A program made the position numbers and the translations under genes. From positions 310,001-374,000 of the forward strand of contig NZ_SMSK01000003.1 of NCBI RefSeq assembly GCF_004354985.1: a stretch of 64,000 bases of DNA. The letters run 5' to 3'. Source of the DNA: Segetibacter sp. 3557_3. Lineage in GTDB: Bacteria; Bacteroidota; Bacteroidia; Chitinophagales; Chitinophagaceae. Position 1 is the stretch's first letter. Each line of letters starts with the position of its first letter. Of the stretch, positions 55,306 to 62,858 are shown piece after piece. The notes beneath the pieces are model-generated. The model saw nothing but the letters and a program-made list of their open reading frames with translations, searched no databases and was not told the DNA's origin.

Positions 55306-56718
55306 ATGACTGAAAAACTAACCCTTGGTGTAATCATTGGTAACCGCGATTTTTTTCCTGATAAACTCGTAGGTGAATGCCGTGCTGACCTTTTAACCGC
55401 ATTGGAAAAAGCAAACATTCGCCCGGTGATGCTGGAAGAAAGCGCCACCAAACTGGGTGGTGTAGAAACTTTCCAGGAAGCGCATAAGTGTGCCGAACTA
55501 TTTAAGTTACATGCACACGACATTGTTGGCGTATTGGTGGTGCTGCCAAATTTCGGCGATGAAAAAGGTGTTGCCGAAACCCTCAAGCTCGCGGGTCTGA
55601 ATGTACCCGTGCTCGTGCAGGCATATCCCGACGACCTGGATAAAATGGACGTCGCGCGCCGTCGCGACGCATGGTGCGGTAAAATTTCCGTTTGCAATAA
55701 CCTTTACCAATACGGGATAAAATTCTCGCTCACCACCAAGCACGTGGTACATCCTTCAGACGAATCGTTCGCAAACGACCTGCGTGAATTTGTTGCCGTT
55801 TGCCGTGTGGTACGCGGACTCAGAAAGGTTCGAATAGGTGCGGTAGGAGCAAGACCCGGTGCTTTCAATACCGTTCGGTATAGTGAGAAGATTTTGCAGC
55901 GCCACGGTATATCCGTGGTTACAGTGGACCTGTCGCACATTCTTGGTGCCGCCAACAAGCTCACCAAAGATGACGGTAGCGTAAAACTGCGCATGGATGA
56001 AATCCGCGCATACACATCTACCGGCCGTACCCCTGAAGATCGCCTGGTGCAGATCGCCAAACTCGATGTGGTATTAAGGGAATTTATGCAGGAACATGCA
56101 CTGGACGCTACCGCCATTCAATGCTGGACATCAATACAACAAAACTATGGTTGCAACGTATGTACGAGCATGAGTATGATGAGTGAAAACATGTTGCCAA
56201 GTGCCTGTGAAGTGGACGTAACCGGAACCCTCACCATGTATGCCATGCAGCTTGCTTCAGGATCACCCAGTGCACTTGTCGATTGGAACAACAACTATGC
56301 AAACGACGACGAAAAATGTGTTTTGTTTCATTGCGGTAACTGGGCAAAATCGTTTTTACCGGATATTGAAATCAGCACAGCCCCGATACTTGGAACAACA
56401 GTAGGTGAGGAAAACACCTATGGTGCACTTGCAGGTCGCACACCCGCTTCTGCACTTACCTATGGTCGCATTAGTACCGACGATAATAAGGGTATTATAA
56501 AGGCTTACTTTGGTGAAGGGAAACTTACCGATGATGCGCTCAATACTTTTGGTACCCGTGCGGTAGCCCAGATCAACGACCTGCAGGGGCTGATGAAGTT
56601 TGTTTGCAAAACAGGTTTTGAGCACCACGTAGTGATGAATGCTTCCAAAACAGGAACAATACTCAAAGAAGCTTTTGAGAACTACATGGATTGGGAGGTG
56701 TATCAACACGGAGGTTAG
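55306..56718 (+). CDS. L-fucose/L-arabinose isomerase-like sugar isomerase
   Basis: The 470-residue protein has the two-part layout of the fucose/arabinose isomerase superfamily: VIIGNRDFFPDKLVGECRAD at the start, VGVLVVLPNFGDEKGVAETL, then RIGAVGARPGAFNTVRYSEKIL and the later AIQCWTSIQQNYGCNVCTSMSMM with CEVDVTGTLTMYAMQLASG, where a Glu and Asp should bind metal. It interconverts an aldose and a ketose in the cytosol. The actual sugar cannot be read from the sequence. It lies upstream of a split transketolase and fucosidase, so fucose, apiose-type or other released sugars are possible. Confidence 0.82.
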   Translation: MTEKLTLGVIIGNRDFFPDKLVGECRADLLTALEKANIRPVMLEESATKLGGVETFQEAHKCAELFKLHAHDIVGVLVVLPNFGDEKGVAETLKLAGLNVPVLVQAYPDDLDKMDVARRRDAWCGKISVCNNLYQYGIKFSLTTKHVVHPSDESFANDLREFVAVCRVVRGLRKVRIGAVGARPGAFNTVRYSEKILQRHGISVVTVDLSHILGAANKLTKDDGSVKLRMDEIRAYTSTGRTPEDRLVQIAKLDVVLREFMQEHALDATAIQCWTSIQQNYGCNVCTSMSMMSENMLPSACEVDVTGTLTMYAMQLASGSPSALVDWNNNYANDDEKCVLFHCGNWAKSFLPDIEISTAPILGTTVGEENTYGALAGRTPASALTYGRISTDDNKGIIKAYFGEGKLTDDALNTFGTRAVAQINDLQGLMKFVCKTGFEHHVVMNASKTGTILKEAFENYMDWEVYQHGG

Positions 56719-56743
56719 CATTATTTTAATGTTGAATTTTGAA

Positions 56744-56878
56744 TCAATGTCGTTTACTTAAGAGAAATCTTTTGGTGACCAGCTGTGTGAATTCTATTTG
56801 CCATCGTTGTGTCACTCCCTTGTACCGCATGCCTTTATTCACCTTTTTCTGCCACTTTTCTTAAATAAACGACATTGA
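56744..56878. mobile_element. 135-bp MITE-like element, copy 1
   Basis: Ends are 19-bp inverted repeats of the form TCAATGTCGTTTAYTTAAG (56744-56762 and 56860-56878; 18 of 19 match). The bases ATTTTGAA flank both sides directly, as an 8-bp target duplication would, though the surrounding words are themselves repetitive. The interior carries a divergent copy of the dispersed element (TTGGTGACC ... CCATCGTTGTGTCACTCCC). It is identical in length to copy 2. Confidence 0.8.
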
Positions 56879-56994
56879 ATTTTGAATGTTGAATTGGGCA
56901 TTTTAATTTGATTATGCGTTGTTGATTAGGCATCACGGTGCCTTGGCAGGAACTTCAACCTACCCGATAATTCAGCTGAAGAGTTTGCCACAAA

Positions 56995-57052
56995 TACAAG
57001 AGTGCGACGCAACGATGCTTCATAGAATTCCTGGATTCTGGCCCAAAAAGAA
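56995..57052 (+). repeat. Dispersed 58-bp element, copy C
   Basis: TACAAGAGTGCGACGCAACG begins it, followed by ATGCTTCATAGAATTCCTGG and a CCCAAAAAGAATT end. It lacks the GC-rich insert. Confidence 0.85.
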
Positions 57053-57280
57053 TTGCTCCTGAATAACTTCGCACATCATTTTCAATAAACCAGTTGTTGG
57101 TAAACCCAAAAGCTTGCAGGAAGAAGTTTATTCTCGGATGTTTCGTTAACCAAATCCACGCAAGCTTGCTAGATGTCGTTTTAATCCTGAGTTACCATTG
57201 TTATAAATGAGTCGTGTTTGCCTGCTGGTATCGTCTCGCATTTTTGACTTTTGACTTTTTAATTTTTACTTATTATCGCC

Positions 57281-58108
57281 ATGATTTCAGAAAAAGACCT
57301 GCAACAAAAATCACTGGAGTATCGCAAAAGAATATTGCACTATATCTATAAAGCAAAAGCCGGTCATACCGGTGGAAGCCTATCCTGCGTAGACATACTT
57401 GCGGTGCTTTACAACAATATACTAAACGTAAGTGCCGATAACTTTTCCGACCCTGACCGCGACCGTTATATACAAAGTAAAGGTCATTCAGTAGAAGCCT
57501 TATTTGTGGTATTGGCCGACCGGGGATTTTTTCCCGAGACCGACCTTGAAACACTTTGCCAATACAAGTCGCATTATATCGGACACCCCACCCGTAAAGT
57601 GTATGGGGTTGAACAAAACACCGGTGCACTCGGGCATGGTTTACCCATTAGTGTAGGTACTGCACTTGCAGCCAAACTCGACGGTAAAAGTTATCGCGTG
57701 TTTACATTATTGGGTGATGGCGAACTTCCTGAAGGTTCCAATTGGGAAGCTGCGCTTACGGCATCGCACTACAAACTGGATAACCTCTGCGCCATTATCG
57801 ACCACAACAAACTCCAGATCAGCGGAACCACTGCCGATGTTTGTAATACTGACCCGATAGATGAAAAATTCAAAAGCTTTGGCTGGGAAGTCAGGCATGT
57901 GGATGGCCATGACTTTAATGTTCTAAACGACACATTTCAATCCATACCCTTTGCATCGGGTAAGCCCAACCTGGTTATTGCGCATACCATCAAAGGCAAA
58001 GGCATCAGCTATATGGAAAACCAGTTGAAGTGGCACCATGGTGTACCAACCAAAGAAGAATATGCCACTGCCGAACAGGAATTGGATCTTGCACTTGCCG
58101 CCTTTTAA
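57281..58108 (+). CDS. Transketolase, N-terminal (thiamine-diphosphate binding) subunit
   Basis: The 275-residue protein is the first half of a split transketolase. AGHTGGSLSCVDILAVLY holds His29; SKGHSVEALF, GHPTRKVYGVEQNTGALGHGL and the ThDP motif GDGELPEGSNWEA ending with Asn176 (IIDHNKLQ) are all present. The catalytic Glu lies on the partner subunit at 59665-60633. The two form the active enzyme and transfer a two-carbon unit between ketose and aldose phosphates. A secreted fucosidase gene lies between the halves. As it has no other transketolase partner, this is probably a specialised catabolic enzyme. Confidence 0.93.
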   Translation: MISEKDLQQKSLEYRKRILHYIYKAKAGHTGGSLSCVDILAVLYNNILNVSADNFSDPDRDRYIQSKGHSVEALFVVLADRGFFPETDLETLCQYKSHYIGHPTRKVYGVEQNTGALGHGLPISVGTALAAKLDGKSYRVFTLLGDGELPEGSNWEAALTASHYKLDNLCAIIDHNKLQISGTTADVCNTDPIDEKFKSFGWEVRHVDGHDFNVLNDTFQSIPFASGKPNLVIAHTIKGKGISYMENQLKWHHGVPTKEEYATAEQELDLALAAF

Positions 58109-58160
58109 GGTACGCGGCCAGCAGTGCAATATGGATTGATAAGCCTGCTAGGGGGACAAC

Positions 58161-59699
58161 ATGTATAAAGTTTGCTTAACCATATCACTGGTCGTCCTGC
58201 TTTTGCAGCAATCAACTGCGCAGGAAACATACGACAGCTCCTGGGCCGGACTTCAAAATCCTGTACCGTCGTGGTTTCCGGCTGCCAAGTTTGGCATCTA
58301 CGTACATTGGGGCCCATACACCGTACCCGCGTACAACAGCGAGTGGTATTCACGTAGCATGTATGTTCCAGGAACAGAATCGTACCGCCACCAGCTTGCT
58401 ACCTATGGTTCACAAAAAACCTTTGGCTACAAAGACTTTGTAAACCAGTTCAGGGGAAAAGCTTTCAACGCAAAAGATTGGGTGGCCCTTTTTAGCAGGG
58501 CAGGTGCCCGGTTTATTGGTTGTACAGCCGAACACGCCGATGGTTATTCGATGTGGAACAGCAAGGTGAACCCGTGGAATGCGAAACGGCTCGGTCCCGG
58601 TGATGTGATTGGTGAACTATCGAAATCCGCGCATAAAAAGGATTTGCCCTTTATGGCCACCTTTCATCACCAATGGCAATGGGGATGGTATCCAACATTC
58701 GACAGCACTGTCGACGCCGGCAATCCGCAATATGCCTCGCTTTATGGTCCGGTGGTGTCTGTTGCAGCATGGGAACACAAGCCATTAGCGGACCGCCCCG
58801 ATAAAGCCTTTTGTGAACAGTGGACGGCAAAGGTGCTCGAGGTTACCGGCAAGTATAAACCCGATCTGCTTTATTTTGACTCCAGGTTAAACCACATCCC
58901 GGAGCAATACCGTAAACAGATCGTGAAAGATTATATGCGCCGGGGTCCAAAGCACCAATTGATCCTTTATAAATCGGCCGAATTGCCCGAACACGTAGGC
59001 TTGCGGACGTATGAAAAAACCCGTCCCGATAGCAGTATGCCGGAAACATGGCTAACCGAGGAGCCGATCAGCACTTACAGCTGGTCGTACACTCCCGATA
59101 TGCAGCTACGGTCTGCACAAAACATCCTGCAGGTTTTGGTAGATGCCGTTAGTAAAAACGGGGTTTACCTGCTGAACGTTTCGCCCGATGCCGACGGAGC
59201 CATTCCGGAAGCACAACAACAAGTACTGGAAGCGATAGGTAACTGGCTACACCTGAATGGTGAGGCAATCTATGATACCCGCCCCTGGGTGGTATTCGGT
59301 GAGGGTCCTGGAATCGAGAAAAACAGGCCCTTGTTGAAAGACCGAAGGAAGTATTTTGAAGTGGGCTATACTGCCGACGACATCAGGTATACGAGCAAAG
59401 GCAACTTTGTATATGCAACCTTTTTAAGCACGCCTGAGGCAGGCCAATCTAAATCACTAACAGCTTTTAATCAGTCCTTGTTTCCCCAAACAATGCGGGT
59501 TGCTGATGTTACCGTACTTGCGACAGGTAAAAAAGTTGACTGGAAATGGTTGGCTGGTCTTTTAACCATTAACATGCCACCGAATGACAGCGATAACCTG
59601 CCGTATACCCTGAAGATCAGAATGGATCAACTTATTAAAGAACCTAGTATAAAAAATAATCAAATTGGGAGCGATCGAACAACAAACCGGAACCGATAA
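58161..59699 (+). CDS. GH29 alpha-L-fucosidase
   Basis: The 512-residue protein has a signal peptide ending in STAQ and the GH29 core: WFPAAKFGIYVHWGPYTVPAYNSEWYSR, IGCTAEHADGYSMWNSKVNPWNAKR, LLYFDSRLNHIPEQYRK, where the Asp of YFDSR is the likely nucleophile, and STYSWSYTPD. The C-terminal beta domain follows. It should release L-fucose (or a related 6-deoxy sugar) from glycans in the periplasm. It starts 52 bp after the first transketolase half and its last 35 bp overlap the second half's start, so all three are probably one transcript. Confidence 0.92.
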   Translation: MYKVCLTISLVVLLLQQSTAQETYDSSWAGLQNPVPSWFPAAKFGIYVHWGPYTVPAYNSEWYSRSMYVPGTESYRHQLATYGSQKTFGYKDFVNQFRGKAFNAKDWVALFSRAGARFIGCTAEHADGYSMWNSKVNPWNAKRLGPGDVIGELSKSAHKKDLPFMATFHHQWQWGWYPTFDSTVDAGNPQYASLYGPVVSVAAWEHKPLADRPDKAFCEQWTAKVLEVTGKYKPDLLYFDSRLNHIPEQYRKQIVKDYMRRGPKHQLILYKSAELPEHVGLRTYEKTRPDSSMPETWLTEEPISTYSWSYTPDMQLRSAQNILQVLVDAVSKNGVYLLNVSPDADGAIPEAQQQVLEAIGNWLHLNGEAIYDTRPWVVFGEGPGIEKNRPLLKDRRKYFEVGYTADDIRYTSKGNFVYATFLSTPEAGQSKSLTAFNQSLFPQTMRVADVTVLATGKKVDWKWLAGLLTINMPPNDSDNLPYTLKIRMDQLIKEPSIKNNQIGSDRTTNRNR

Positions 59700-60633
59700 A
59701 GCCAACCTGGATGTATTTTCCAGCACACTGCAGCAACTCGCAAAAACCGACAAACAGATCGTGGTGGTAACCAGTGACTCGCGGGGTTCAGGCAAGCTAA
59801 CACCATTTGCAAATAAGTTTCCTGCACAGTTGGTGGAGGTAGGCATTGCCGAGCAAAACCTTATTGGTGTTGCTGCCGGACTTGCATCAACAGGTAAAAA
59901 AGTGTTTGCCGTATCGCCAGCTTGTTTTCTTACTGCTCGTGCACTTGAACAGATCAAAAACGACGTTGCTTATTCCGATAACCCGGTGAAGGTGATTGGC
60001 ATTAGTGCCGGGGTAAGTTATGGCGCACTTGGCTCTACCCACCATAGCCTTCACGACTATGCCGTGCTTCGGGCAGTCAACAATATAACAGTTGTTGCAC
60101 CTGCCGACAACTTCGAAACCGAAAGAGCCATCACCCTGGCTGCTGGTTCACCGCATCCGTTTTACATAAGGTTTGGAAAAAAGGTAATGCCTTTACTGGA
60201 TGCAAACAATACGTCGTTTGAATTTGGCAAAGGACGGATCATTCGTGAAGGTGGAGATGTTATATTGATTGCAACTGGTGAAGCAGTTTACCCGGCATTG
60301 CAAGCCGCTGAAAAACTTTTGTCCGACGATGATGTTCACGCAACCGTGATCAGTATGCATACCATCAAGCCCCTGGATTATGAATTGCTTGCAAAAGTTG
60401 CTGCTTCCGGTAGTCCCATCATAACGATAGAAGAACACAGCGTATATGGCGGACTCGGCGAAGCATGCGCCTCATTTTTACTGGAGAGTGGCTACCACAA
60501 TAAATTCAAGATTGTCGGTATTCCTGATGAATACACTGTCACCGGTTCTCAAGTTGAGATACTTAATCACTATGGTATTTCAGGTGAGGGGATAGCAGCT
60601 ACCGTTATGGAGTTGTTGGGCGTATCACATTGA
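59665..60633 (+). CDS. Transketolase, C-terminal (pyrimidine-binding) subunit
   Basis: TTG at 59665, inside the fucosidase 3' end, gives a 322-residue protein that completes the split transketolase. VTSDSRGSGKL is followed by FPAQLVEVGIAEQNLIGVAAGLA, with catalytic Glu63; SAGVSYGALGSTHHSLHDYAVLRA and the C-terminal Rossmann domain (VILIATGEAVYPALQAAEKL, VISMHTIKPLD) match. The subunit binds the ThDP pyrimidine ring and the acceptor sugar. The overlap with the fucosidase suggests translational coupling. No frameshift joining the two frames is indicated. Confidence 0.92.
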   Translation: MGAIEQQTGTDKANLDVFSSTLQQLAKTDKQIVVVTSDSRGSGKLTPFANKFPAQLVEVGIAEQNLIGVAAGLASTGKKVFAVSPACFLTARALEQIKNDVAYSDNPVKVIGISAGVSYGALGSTHHSLHDYAVLRAVNNITVVAPADNFETERAITLAAGSPHPFYIRFGKKVMPLLDANNTSFEFGKGRIIREGGDVILIATGEAVYPALQAAEKLLSDDDVHATVISMHTIKPLDYELLAKVAASGSPIITIEEHSVYGGLGEACASFLLESGYHNKFKIVGIPDEYTVTGSQVEILNHYGISGEGIAATVMELLGVSH

Positions 60634-61043
60634 TTGCCCTGATCAAAACGAAGGGGAGGAAGACAGTTAAGAGTTATGAATTAAGCATTATGAGTTAAGT
60701 GTTATGATTGATGAGTTAAGGTTATGAATGATGAGTTATGAATCAATGTCGTTTATTTAAGAGCTTTAGTTGGTGACCGGCTACAAGAATTCTATTTGCC
60801 ATCGTTGTGTCACTCCCTTGTACTGAATAACTATATTGACCGAATATGCAACAACAAGCTTAAGTAAACGACATTGAGTTATGAATGATGAGTTTTGAGT
60901 TGGAGCAGTGCCGGCAGTGAATTCATCTTTAAAAGAGATTTATTGATTGCTCAAATCTTCAACTTATCAACCTATCAACTGATAAACTTTCCCCTGAATA
61001 CCTCAATACCCAATAGCAAATACCCAACGCCTAACGACTTCAT
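60634..61043. other. Intergenic region, 410 bp, with a MITE and word tracts
   Basis: No supported gene. After the stop come GAGTTATGAATTAAGCATTATG words, interrupted by the MITE at 60743-60877. Before the next start the tract changes to CTTATCAACCTATCAACTG and AATACCTCAATACCCAAT words, the ones also seen at 3557-3766. Confidence 0.75.
60743..60877. mobile_element. 135-bp MITE-like element, copy 2
   Basis: Inverted ends at 60743-60761 and 60859-60877 match copy 1. GTTATGAA lies directly on both sides, as an 8-bp target duplication would, within a GATGAGTTATGAAT word tract. The interior keeps TTGGTGACC, GAATTCTATTTGCCATCG and TTGTGTCACTCCCTTGTAC from copy 1 but differs in the right third. Confidence 0.8.
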
Positions 61044-61997
61044 ATGAAACAATTCTTTTTTCGCGCTCCATCATTTCTCCTGCTGCTAATGCTTACCGCG
61101 GCCTTCGGCTTCGGTTGTAAAAGTAAGCGCAGCGATGGCCCTAAGAAAATGGCGGTAATTGTATCCACCTTAAACAATCCATGGTTTGTTTTCCTGGCGG
61201 AAAATGCAGCAGCAAAGGCAAAAGAACTTGGCTACGAAGCAAAAATTTTTGACTCGCAAAACAATACGGCGCTTGAAACCGACCACTTCGAAAATGCGCT
61301 GGCATCCGGCTATAGTGCCGTACTTTTTAACCCTACCGATGCGGATGGTTCCGTAGTGAATGTGTTAAAAGCAAAGGAGGCAGGTGTGCCCGTTTTTTGT
61401 ATGGACCGGGAAGTGAATTCAGACGCTGCGACTTCACAGATTCTTTCCGATAGCTATTCCGGTTGCGTAGCAATGGGTAAATACTTTGTGCAACAATTAA
61501 ACAAAAAAGGCAATTACGTAGAACTGCTTGGACTTGTCGGCGACAACAATACCTGGCAACGATCAAAGGGTTTTCACAGCCTGGTTGATTACTACCCTGA
61601 GTTAAAGATGGTTGCCCAGCAAAGCGCAGATTTCGATCGCAACAAGGGGATGGAAGTACTCGAATCTATACTCCAGGCCCATCCAAATATCGACGCGGTA
61701 TTTTGTGGGAATGACGCGATGGCCATGGGTGCATACCAGGCACTGGTATCGGCGGGCAAGCCTAATGTAAAAGTATTTGGCTTCGATGGTGCTGAAGATG
61801 CAATCACCGGTATTGGCGAAGGAAAGATAGCTGCAACCGCCATGCAATTCCCGAAAGTGATGGCAGAAACGGCTGCCGTTTATGCCGACGAATACCTGAA
61901 AGGAAAACGTGAATTTCCCAAAAAGATGCCTGTTGCGGTAGAACTGGTTACCAAAGAAAACATCAAGGATTATATAGCTTATGGTAAAAAGGACTAG
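61044..61997 (+). CDS. Ribose-type ABC transporter sugar-binding lipoprotein
   Basis: The 317-residue protein has a lipoprotein signal (Cys25 in FGFGC) and the periplasmic-binding-protein fold of the RbsB family: [45 protein letters not shown], then PVFCMDREV and the C-terminal lobe with [19 protein letters not shown] and [13 protein letters not shown]. Binding-site aromatic and polar residues (Asn28-Asn29, Phe32 in the mature core) fit pentose or hexose binding. It is the first gene of an import operon with DUF2291 and ATPase genes downstream and feeds the isomerase/transketolase genes upstream (inference). The substrate is not determined. Confidence 0.9.
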   Translation: MKQFFFRAPSFLLLLMLTAAFGFGCKSKRSDGPKKMAVIVSTLNNPWFVFLAENAAAKAKELGYEAKIFDSQNNTALETDHFENALASGYSAVLFNPTDADGSVVNVLKAKEAGVPVFCMDREVNSDAATSQILSDSYSGCVAMGKYFVQQLNKKGNYVELLGLVGDNNTWQRSKGFHSLVDYYPELKMVAQQSADFDRNKGMEVLESILQAHPNIDAVFCGNDAMAMGAYQALVSAGKPNVKVFGFDGAEDAITGIGEGKIAATAMQFPKVMAETAAVYADEYLKGKREFPKKMPVAVELVTKENIKDYIAYGKKD

Positions 61998-62212
61998 CTT
62001 GTTTTGCACTGAAAAGGTCTGCATGTTTTAGTGCTGCGTACGTCCTGTAAAAGGCGGTTGAATGCGTGCAGGTTAGTGCCCCTTCCTTATCCTGACCCGT
62101 AAACAAATGCCACTGCTAAGACTTACTGCTATCAGCTGTATAAGCTCGAATTTTAGACGCACACAACTTGTGATTGATTCAGCACAGCCCTTCACACCCA
62201 AAAACTCCTGCT

Positions 62213-62848
62213 TTGAAGAAAACCTTGAAATACATACTCGGCCTTGCGGCCCTTGTATTTGTCGCTTATAATTCGGTGTACTTCAAAAAGCTTGACGCCG
62301 TAAGGGCCTCAGCCCACAAACAGTTTGATGCTTCTGCTTATGCCCGGAAGTATTACGATACCCGGTTGAAACCTGCATTGAAAAATGCTGTTGAGATCAA
62401 CCAATTGCTTGCACTAGCCAGGGTTGATAAAGAAGCCGCGTTTAACAGGCATTCACATGCGCTTGGTATTGGCAATATCCGTTACTTCCTGGTGCAGGGC
62501 ACAGGAGAAATAACAGGGATAAATGAAAATGATGTTGCCGTGATCAGCAAAAACGATAGTACACAAAGTGCGTTGAAGATCGCAACGGAATTCGTTTTTG
62601 GCAATGCCATACGCGATGCCTCCGGACTGATTAACCTAAACGAATTTTCGAGTACCGCCGATTTTAATAACGTATCAGCTGAAGTGAATAAGATTGTTCG
62701 TAACGAAGTTTTGCCCGCTTTTAAATCAACCGCAAAAAAAGGCGACCGGGTTCACTTTGTTGGCGCAATCGAACTCAACAGGCAACACCTGAAACTTGAC
62801 GACCTGGAAATTATACCTGTAGCGCTGAACCTGATAAAGGATAAATAA
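62213..62848 (+). CDS. DUF2291 protein linked to the sugar ABC transporter
   Basis: TTG at 62213 gives a short N-terminal membrane segment (LKYILGLAALVFVAYNS) and about 211 residues; the frame is open to 62174 but those codons add nothing. AYARKYYDTRLKPALKNAVEI, RHSHALGIGNIRYFLVQGTGEI and FGNAIRDASGLINLNEF match DUF2291, which recurs between binding-protein and ATPase genes of ribose-type importers. The product is probably an inner-membrane-anchored periplasmic accessory; its role is unknown. The ATPase gene starts 10 bp after its stop. Confidence 0.85.
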   Translation: MKKTLKYILGLAALVFVAYNSVYFKKLDAVRASAHKQFDASAYARKYYDTRLKPALKNAVEINQLLALARVDKEAAFNRHSHALGIGNIRYFLVQGTGEITGINENDVAVISKNDSTQSALKIATEFVFGNAIRDASGLINLNEFSSTADFNNVSAEVNKIVRNEVLPAFKSTAKKGDRVHFVGAIELNRQHLKLDDLEIIPVALNLIKDK

Positions 62849-62858
62849 AAGTCTGCCT

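Larger units (their letters stand above)
56719..57280. other. Intergenic region, 562 bp, with a MITE and a dispersed element
   Basis: No supported gene. It contains the 135-bp MITE-like element at 56744-56878, flanked by GAATTTTGAAT words, the dispersed element copy C at 56995-57052, and a tract of TTTTTGACTTTTGAC words immediately before the transketolase start (57238-57277). Confidence 0.7.

Noticed and set aside
59640-59720. Frameshift or fusion between the fucosidase and transketolase C-half
   Set aside because: Both proteins are complete at their family lengths; the overlap of 35 bp is explained by a TTG start inside the fucosidase end.
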